Source of the DNA: Bacteroidales bacterium
GTDB taxonomy: Bacteria; Bacteroidota; Bacteroidia; Bacteroidales; WCHB1-69
Length of the DNA stretch: 11,160 nt
NCBI GenBank assembly: GCA_024400715.1
Contig: JAKSMH010000011.1
Span: forward strand, 1-11,160
Direction: 5' to 3'
The translations under genes were made by a program, and so were the position numbers. Of the stretch, positions 7,451-11,160 are shown in pieces. Each line of letters starts with the position of its first letter. Position 1 is the first letter of the stretch. Below the pieces are notes generated by a model that saw only the letters and a list, made by a program, of their open reading frames with translations, searched no databases and was not told the origin of the DNA.

Positions 7451-7882
7451 TTACTTTTTATTTTCGTTTTTGTACTTCACGAAATCGTCATAATTTCTGA
7501 TATAATCGTCTTCTTTATAGACATCGGAAGCCAGCACCATACAGACGGCACCAGAAGAAAAATCTTCCAAATCGCGCCAAAGGCCGGGTTTCACGAGCAA
7601 TCCTTGATAAGGCCTATTAAGGAAGAAGGAGCGTTTGACGCAACCATCGTCGAGGGTAACCTTGAAAGAACCCGAAGCGGCCACAATCAACTGGCTCAAG
7701 CTACGATGGGCGTGTGCGCCACGCGATTCGCCACCAGGCACGTCATAAACGTAATACACCCTTTTCACATCAAAAGGCAGGGTAATGCCGTTTTCCACCA
7801 CCGTCAAATTTCCCTTACGGTCGCTGTGGTGTTTATCTAATTCGATGATTATACAATCATATACACTAAAGTTTTCCATCAT
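7451..7882 (-). CDS. FdtA/QdtA-like dTDP-sugar 3,4-ketoisomerase (WxcM-like cupin), second copy, HAH motif intact
   Basis: 143 residues, the usual size for this small cupin. The core reads LPFDVKRVYYVYDVPGGESR (35-54), then GAHAHR (55-60) with His57 and His59, then LIVAASGSFKVTLDDG (65-80), NRPYQGLLVKPGLWRDLEDF and a C-terminal tail LASDVYKEDDYIRNYDDF. In characterised FdtA/QdtA the two histidines of the HxH motif act in moving the keto group of dTDP-4-keto-6-deoxyglucose from C4 to C3, so this copy looks catalytically complete. The sequence begins ATGATG (7882 or 7879) and overlaps the upstream paralogue by 17 or 14 bases, which implies translational coupling. The next gene starts one base after its stop. 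Whether the product has the galacto (Fuc3N) or gluco (Qui3N) configuration cannot be decided by eye. Confidence 0.9.
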   Translation of the reverse strand: MMENFSVYDCIIIELDKHHSDRKGNLTVVENGITLPFDVKRVYYVYDVPGGESRGAHAHRSLSQLIVAASGSFKVTLDDGCVKRSFFLNRPYQGLLVKPGLWRDLEDFSSGAVCMVLASDVYKEDDYIRNYDDFVKYKNENKK

Positions 7883-8282
7883 TCTTTAGTTTAAGAAATT
7901 CATCATAATCATAAATATAGTCGGCTTCATCATACGGTGTTGAGGCCAGCTCCAAAGCCAACGCGTTGGTGGAAAAATTTTCCATTTCACGCCACAAACC
8001 CTTCGGGACATACAAGCCATAATAGGAACGATTGAGCGTAAAGGACTTTTTTTCGTTGCCATCGTCCAAAAGCACATCAAAGCTACCGGAAAGGGCAACA
8101 ATAAACTCCTGATTTTCACGATAGGCGTGACCGCCACGGCATTCGCCACCGGGGACGTCATACAGCCAATAAGTCCTTTTTATTTCAAAAGGAATATGGG
8201 TCCACTGCTCGGCAAAGGACAAATTTCCACGAACATCCAAGATTTTTGGAAGATCAATAATTTTCGCATCGTGAATCGTCAT
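7866..8282 (-). CDS. FdtA/QdtA-like sugar 3,4-ketoisomerase (WxcM-like cupin), first copy, HAY variant
   Basis: 138 residues, clearly paralogous to the gene just downstream. The two align without large gaps: IPFEIKRTYWLYDVPGGECR (30-49), then GGHAYR (50-55), then FIVALSGSFDVLLDDG (60-75), NRSYYGLYVPKGLWREMENF and LASTPYDEADYIYDYDEF. The HxH motif reads His52-Ala-Tyr54, so the second histidine is a tyrosine. It may therefore have a different product, a weaker activity, or act in a hetero-oligomer with the HAH copy; these are inferences. It starts two bases after the glycosyltransferase stop, ends in TAG, and overlaps its paralogue by 17 bases. The family is secure, but the exact reaction is less so than for the second copy. 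Confidence 0.87.
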   Translation of the reverse strand: MTIHDAKIIDLPKILDVRGNLSFAEQWTHIPFEIKRTYWLYDVPGGECRGGHAYRENQEFIVALSGSFDVLLDDGNEKKSFTLNRSYYGLYVPKGLWREMENFSTNALALELASTPYDEADYIYDYDEFLKLKNDGKL

Positions 8283-8284
8283 AA

Positions 8285-8971
8285 CTATAAAGATTGAATG
8301 ATTGCATTAATATAGGATTCAGCCACTTTCGTATTGGTCAACTGACGTGCCGTATGTACCGACTTGGCCGCGATATCGTTTAGTTTTTCAATTGGAAGTT
8401 GTCCAATTTGCCGCAACACGGCAGCCAAGGCATCCACATTTTCCGCCTCGCAAAGGAAGCCGTTTTCGCCATCCACGATGACCCCGTCGATGCCCTGCCC
8501 TTTTGTAGCCACGGTAACACAGCCCTTGGCCATCGCTTCCACATAGACCAAGCCGAAGGCCTCGCGCGTACTCACCATCACGAAACAATCCGCCGTAGCC
8601 ATCACCTTTTGGGCTTCATCACGCTGTTGTTGTCCCCAAAAAACAACATTTTTTGTCAAGTCCAACGTTTCGACCAAATGTCGTAAATTTTCATTTTCAG
8701 CTCCACTTCCCACAATATCCAAATGGAAATTACCTTCCGGAAACGCCTGATGAAGCGCCTTGATTGTGACATCTACATTTTTCAGTTTAAAAAGACTTCC
8801 CACAAAGACAAAATTTCGCACGGGCCCCTCAAATTTTCTTTTTTCATCCAGAAAATAGGCATCAGGAATACCCGAATAGCATAAAAACTCATTCTTTTTC
8901 TCTCCAAAAATCTCATTAAACTGATTTTTGAATGCCAAGGAACGAAAACCCCAAACATCCACCGCATTCAT
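8285..8971 (-). CDS. Glycosyltransferase GT4, C-terminal donor-domain fragment after the amber codon
   Basis: 228 residues from the first ATG after the amber codon, 21 bases beyond it. The fragment starts MNAVDVWGFRSLAFKNQF and holds almost the whole nucleotide-sugar domain: CYSGIPDAYF (31-40), FVFVGSLFKLKNVDVTIKAL (54-73), LDIVGSGAENENL (84-96), and STREAFGLVYVEAMAKG (134-150), with the E-x7-E pair Glu137 and Glu145 intact. GENGFLC follows, then a C-terminal helix. The stop is TAG, two bases before the first ketoisomerase gene. On its own it lacks the acceptor-binding domain. It could be made by reinitiation or by readthrough of the full gene. Confidence 0.8.
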   Translation of the reverse strand: MNAVDVWGFRSLAFKNQFNEIFGEKKNEFLCYSGIPDAYFLDEKRKFEGPVRNFVFVGSLFKLKNVDVTIKALHQAFPEGNFHLDIVGSGAENENLRHLVETLDLTKNVVFWGQQQRDEAQKVMATADCFVMVSTREAFGLVYVEAMAKGCVTVATKGQGIDGVIVDGENGFLCEAENVDALAAVLRQIGQLPIEKLNDIAAKSVHTARQLTNTKVAESYINAIIQSL

Positions 8972-8992
8972 GTAATCCGAATAAGTATCGGC

Positions 8993-9493
8993 CTAAATTT
9001 CAGGAATTTGCGAGCCATCGCCGTGCAAAACCAGACAAGTACGGCAGGAAGCGTACTTTTGTTTGAAAAGATGGAGCATTTCAAGTTGAGGCAACGGGAA
9101 ATGCGCTGTAACCACATCGGGGACAAAACCCTCCTGTTCCAACTGTCGACACACCCATTGGAAGGCATTTTCTATTCTTTTACGAGAAAAATTATGGTGA
9201 GGAATGAACTTGGTGATAGGCACATACAGCACCGGCACCTCATCCACCTTGTATTTTTCGCATTTCCTTGACGGATGGGAATAAGTCACACAACCTGTCT
9301 TGGCGGCGATTTGCTCTCCAAAAATTCGGCCCACCCAATAATAGGGTTCCGGAAACAGCGACATAAAATGCACGACCCTTACATTGTAGCCCATTTTCAC
9401 CCACTCACGAGTAAAAAAATGGCACACCGGCGTACCGTCATACGCAGGATCGTTCATTGGATAAATGTTGGTCAGCAAAAGTATGTTTTTCAT
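8993..9493 (-). CDS. Glycosyltransferase GT4, N-terminal acceptor-domain fragment ending at the amber codon
   Basis: 166 residues from ATG at 9493-9491. A TTG at 9496 could extend it by one codon, but the ATG forms the common TGATG junction with the flippase stop (one-base overlap), so I chose ATG. It starts MKNILLLTNIYPMNDPAYDG and has the GT4 pattern TPVCHFFTREWVKMGYNVRVVH (about 21-42), then VTAHFPLPQLEML (about 132-144) and CLVLHGDG (about 154-161). It is the Rossmann acceptor domain only and would be inactive as a glycosyltransferase without the C-terminal half. Confidence 0.8.
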   Translation of the reverse strand: MKNILLLTNIYPMNDPAYDGTPVCHFFTREWVKMGYNVRVVHFMSLFPEPYYWVGRIFGEQIAAKTGCVTYSHPSRKCEKYKVDEVPVLYVPITKFIPHHNFSRKRIENAFQWVCRQLEQEGFVPDVVTAHFPLPQLEMLHLFKQKYASCRTCLVLHGDGSQIPEI

Positions 9494-11022
9494 CAATTCT
9501 GACGTTTAAATTTAAAAATAAAAGATTGTGCCACGCCTGTAATAGCCGAACGTTCATCCTTTGACAATCCGAAGAAAAACATTGCCACCGCATAAACGGC
9601 AGCAGAAGCCGCCGTGGCCACCAGCAAACTCCACAAGGTATTCATTGACGCATAGACCGCCCAACAGACAACCAATCCCAATGCGAAAGGCGGCAACACC
9701 TTGCAGACAATAGACTGTAAAAATTCCTTTATTTTCAGTTCCTTACTAAGTTTCGAAAGAATAATCACACGGCTAAAGGCACCCAGCGACTCACAAACCA
9801 CAAATACCACGATAGCCGAATAGGCAGGATAACCCAACTTTAGGAAAATCCAGGAAATCGGCAACGACAACATCCGTAACACGGAAACAGTGATGGAAAA
9901 CCACTTGATATCGCCAATGGCCTGATTGGCATAAAACAGTCCCATTGTCAACTGATTAGCCATACAGGCGATGACCAGCAAACGAGAAAAAAGCACCGTT
10001 CCTTCAGGATAGCTTTTCAACCACAAATCCAGCACGTCTGGCATCATAATCAGCAACGGGATGGCCAGCAAAGACATCATCGCAAATCCCAACTTTCCTG
10101 CCGTCAGCGATAACCCCATCATCTTTTTGTCATCGCCCACGCTGTGCGCCTTCATAATCTGCGGCTTCATACTGTCAATGATGGAAGCCGAAATCGTATA
10201 GACCGGCGTTTCCACTTGGCGTGCCAAGGCCAGAATCGCGTTTACCGTAGTGCCAAAGAAACGATTCAGCAAAACCGAATATCCCTGACGTGATAAAACC
10301 GCCCCCAAGGAATCCAACATTGTCCAACCTGCAAAGCCCGAAACTTCCTTCAAATCCTTTACGGAACAAGCCGCCAACCGTAGTTTGTTTCGATAACGAA
10401 TGAGACAATAGGCCACAAAAAACAACACATTTAATCCGGTTACCGCCGCCATTAAAATTCCATAAAGCAACAATCTGTCTTGACTATATTGTGTAATGAC
10501 AATCGCTATTCCCAACTTGAAAACGGCATCTGCCATATACACCAACGACAAATAAACAAACTTCTCGTGCGAGACAATCAACGAAATAAACGGAGTTACC
10601 GTAATACTCAAGAACAAAGACAAAAGCATACACTGGTAAATCCATTTGGCCGTTGGAACCCTATCGGGCAAAATCTTCAAATGCCCATTAAAAACAAATA
10701 ACGAAACCACTTCCAAAACCACCACCAAGGCAAGTGCCATCAAAAAGTGCATCCAAAAACAAGAATTAAACGTCTTTTTTGTATGCTCATCATCCCCTTG
10801 TCCTATACTTATTGACAAAAACCTCGTAGAAGTCATTGTCAGTGATGCGCTTATAAAACTAAGCAAACCAATAACCCCCGCGATCAAATCATAAAGGCCA
10901 TAATCGTCATCTCCCAATGCCTGCAGGATAAGTCTGACCGAAACCAGACCTATCAACGCATTGACAACCAAACGCGTATATTGGATAATCGTATTAACGG
11001 CAATTCGATTCGTGGCTTTCAT
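9493..11022 (-). CDS. Polysaccharide repeat-unit flippase (Wzx-like, MOP superfamily)
   Basis: 509 residues, very hydrophobic, with about 12-14 predicted membrane segments by eye. It starts MKATNRIAVNTIIQYTRLVVNALIG and has ILQALGDDDYGLYDLIAGV (32-50), the conserved early feature of polysaccharide flippases. Charged cytoplasmic loops such as RYRNKLRLA and the Lys-rich C-terminus (FKFKRQN) fit an inner-membrane protein. It would carry undecaprenyl-diphosphate-linked repeat units across the inner membrane for periplasmic polymerisation or ligation. The TGA stop overlaps the ATG of the glycosyltransferase gene by one base. Upstream, 33 bases separate it from the stop of the preceding gene. No polymerase (Wzy) is recognisable in the window. 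The family is sure; substrate specificity is unknown. Confidence 0.92.
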   Translation of the reverse strand: MKATNRIAVNTIIQYTRLVVNALIGLVSVRLILQALGDDDYGLYDLIAGVIGLLSFISASLTMTSTRFLSISIGQGDDEHTKKTFNSCFWMHFLMALALVVVLEVVSLFVFNGHLKILPDRVPTAKWIYQCMLLSLFLSITVTPFISLIVSHEKFVYLSLVYMADAVFKLGIAIVITQYSQDRLLLYGILMAAVTGLNVLFFVAYCLIRYRNKLRLAACSVKDLKEVSGFAGWTMLDSLGAVLSRQGYSVLLNRFFGTTVNAILALARQVETPVYTISASIIDSMKPQIMKAHSVGDDKKMMGLSLTAGKLGFAMMSLLAIPLLIMMPDVLDLWLKSYPEGTVLFSRLLVIACMANQLTMGLFYANQAIGDIKWFSITVSVLRMLSLPISWIFLKLGYPAYSAIVVFVVCESLGAFSRVIILSKLSKELKIKEFLQSIVCKVLPPFALGLVVCWAVYASMNTLWSLLVATAASAAVYAVAMFFFGLSKDERSAITGVAQSFIFKFKRQN

Positions 11023-11055
11023 AAACCAGCGTATTAATTTTCAACACAATTGATA

Positions 11056-11160
11056 TTAGTCAACCACATCTTCAATGGATTGATAACCATAAAAACAGGG
11101 AATTCCTGATTTCAATGGGGCAGATAAGTCAGGACTATTCAAAACCAGATGATTATTCTC
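11056..11160 (-). CDS. C-terminal tail of an unidentified upstream gene (partial)
   Basis: From the right edge the minus strand is open for 34 codons to a TAA at 11058-11056. The other two minus frames stop within seven codons of the edge. The tail includes HLVLNSPDLSAPLKSGIPCF and ends SIEDVVD. The open frame, the same strand and the 33-base spacing to the flippase support a real gene end. I do not recognise the family, and 34 residues are too few to assign one. Confidence 0.45.
   Translation of the reverse strand, partial: ENNHLVLNSPDLSAPLKSGIPCFYGYQSIEDVVD

Larger units (their letters stand above)
8285..9493 (-). pseudogene. Glycosyltransferase family 4 gene interrupted by an in-frame amber codon
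   Basis: Both parts lie in the same frame and are separated only by TAG at 8995-8993 (CTA on the plus strand). Reading through gives about 402 residues, the normal length for a GT-B glycosyltransferase, with continuous homology: HGDGSQIPEI, amber, ADTYSDYMNAVDVWGFRS. No base is gained or lost, so this is a point nonsense change or a base-calling error, not a frameshift. The amber falls at codon 167, near the border between the acceptor and donor domains. Everything else, including the E-x7-E motif, is intact, which suggests a recent event. TAG ends at least four other genes here (392, 3410, 7866, 8285), so it is used as a normal stop and general recoding is unlikely. The role would be a repeat-unit glycosyltransferase coupled to the flippase. 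Confidence 0.8.

Noticed and set aside
8993..8995. Reassignment of TAG to an amino acid in this organism
   Set aside because: TAG ends at least four other genes at natural positions (392-394, 3410-3412, 7866-7868, 8285-8287), followed closely by new start codons. General recoding is therefore unlikely.
9494..9496. TTG at 9496 as start of the interrupted glycosyltransferase
   Set aside because: The next codon is an ATG that forms a typical TGATG overlap with the flippase stop, so the TTG start adds one residue without support.

Overview
The window is an interior piece of a surface-polysaccharide (capsule or O-antigen type) biosynthesis locus. Every supported gene is on the minus strand, so transcription runs from high to low coordinates. 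Genes are packed as in one operon: most junctions are 1 to 10 bases or overlap, and the only sizeable gap between complete genes is 89 bases (4994-5082). The protein families, the rarity of Shine-Dalgarno-like sequences and the gene packing suggest a Bacteroidota (Bacteroidales-like) bacterium. That assignment is inferred from family resemblance, not from a marker gene.

In transcription order the window holds: the C-terminal tail of an unidentified gene (11160-11056); a Wzx-type flippase (11022-9493); a family-4 glycosyltransferase interrupted by one in-frame amber codon (9493-8285, stop at 8995-8993); two tandem FdtA/QdtA-like cupin sugar 3,4-ketoisomerase genes (8282-7866 and 7882-7451); an ATP-grasp ligase (7449-6214); an FdtB/QdtB-like PLP sugar aminotransferase (6207-5083); an 89-base gap with an imperfect hairpin; an adenine deaminase (4993-3410); a WbuB-like GT4 glycosyltransferase (3400-2180); a short PglC/WcaJ-type initiating phosphoglycosyl transferase (2177-1485); a second, unrelated-looking ATP-grasp protein (1483-392); and the N-terminal 129 residues of a DegT-like PLP-fold protein that runs off the left edge (388-1).

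Read together, the ketoisomerase and aminotransferase genes would turn dTDP-4-keto-6-deoxyglucose into a dTDP-3-amino-3,6-dideoxyhexose (Fuc3N or Qui3N type). The phosphoglycosyl transferase would start the repeat unit on undecaprenyl phosphate, the glycosyltransferases would extend it, and the flippase would export it. The rmlA/rmlB-type enzymes, a polymerase and the usual FdtC/QdtC acyltransferase are not visible here. An ATP-grasp ligase sits exactly between the ketoisomerases and the aminotransferase, where an N-modifying enzyme would be expected. This raises the testable idea that the amino sugar is acylated by an ATP-dependent ligase rather than a CoA-dependent acyltransferase.

The most notable points are the amber-interrupted glycosyltransferase, the tandem ketoisomerases of which one has Tyr in place of a catalytic-motif His, the two ATP-grasp proteins each next to a PLP-fold gene, and a purine-salvage adenine deaminase embedded in the sugar operon. 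I saw no tRNA, rRNA, CRISPR array, transposase or phage gene.
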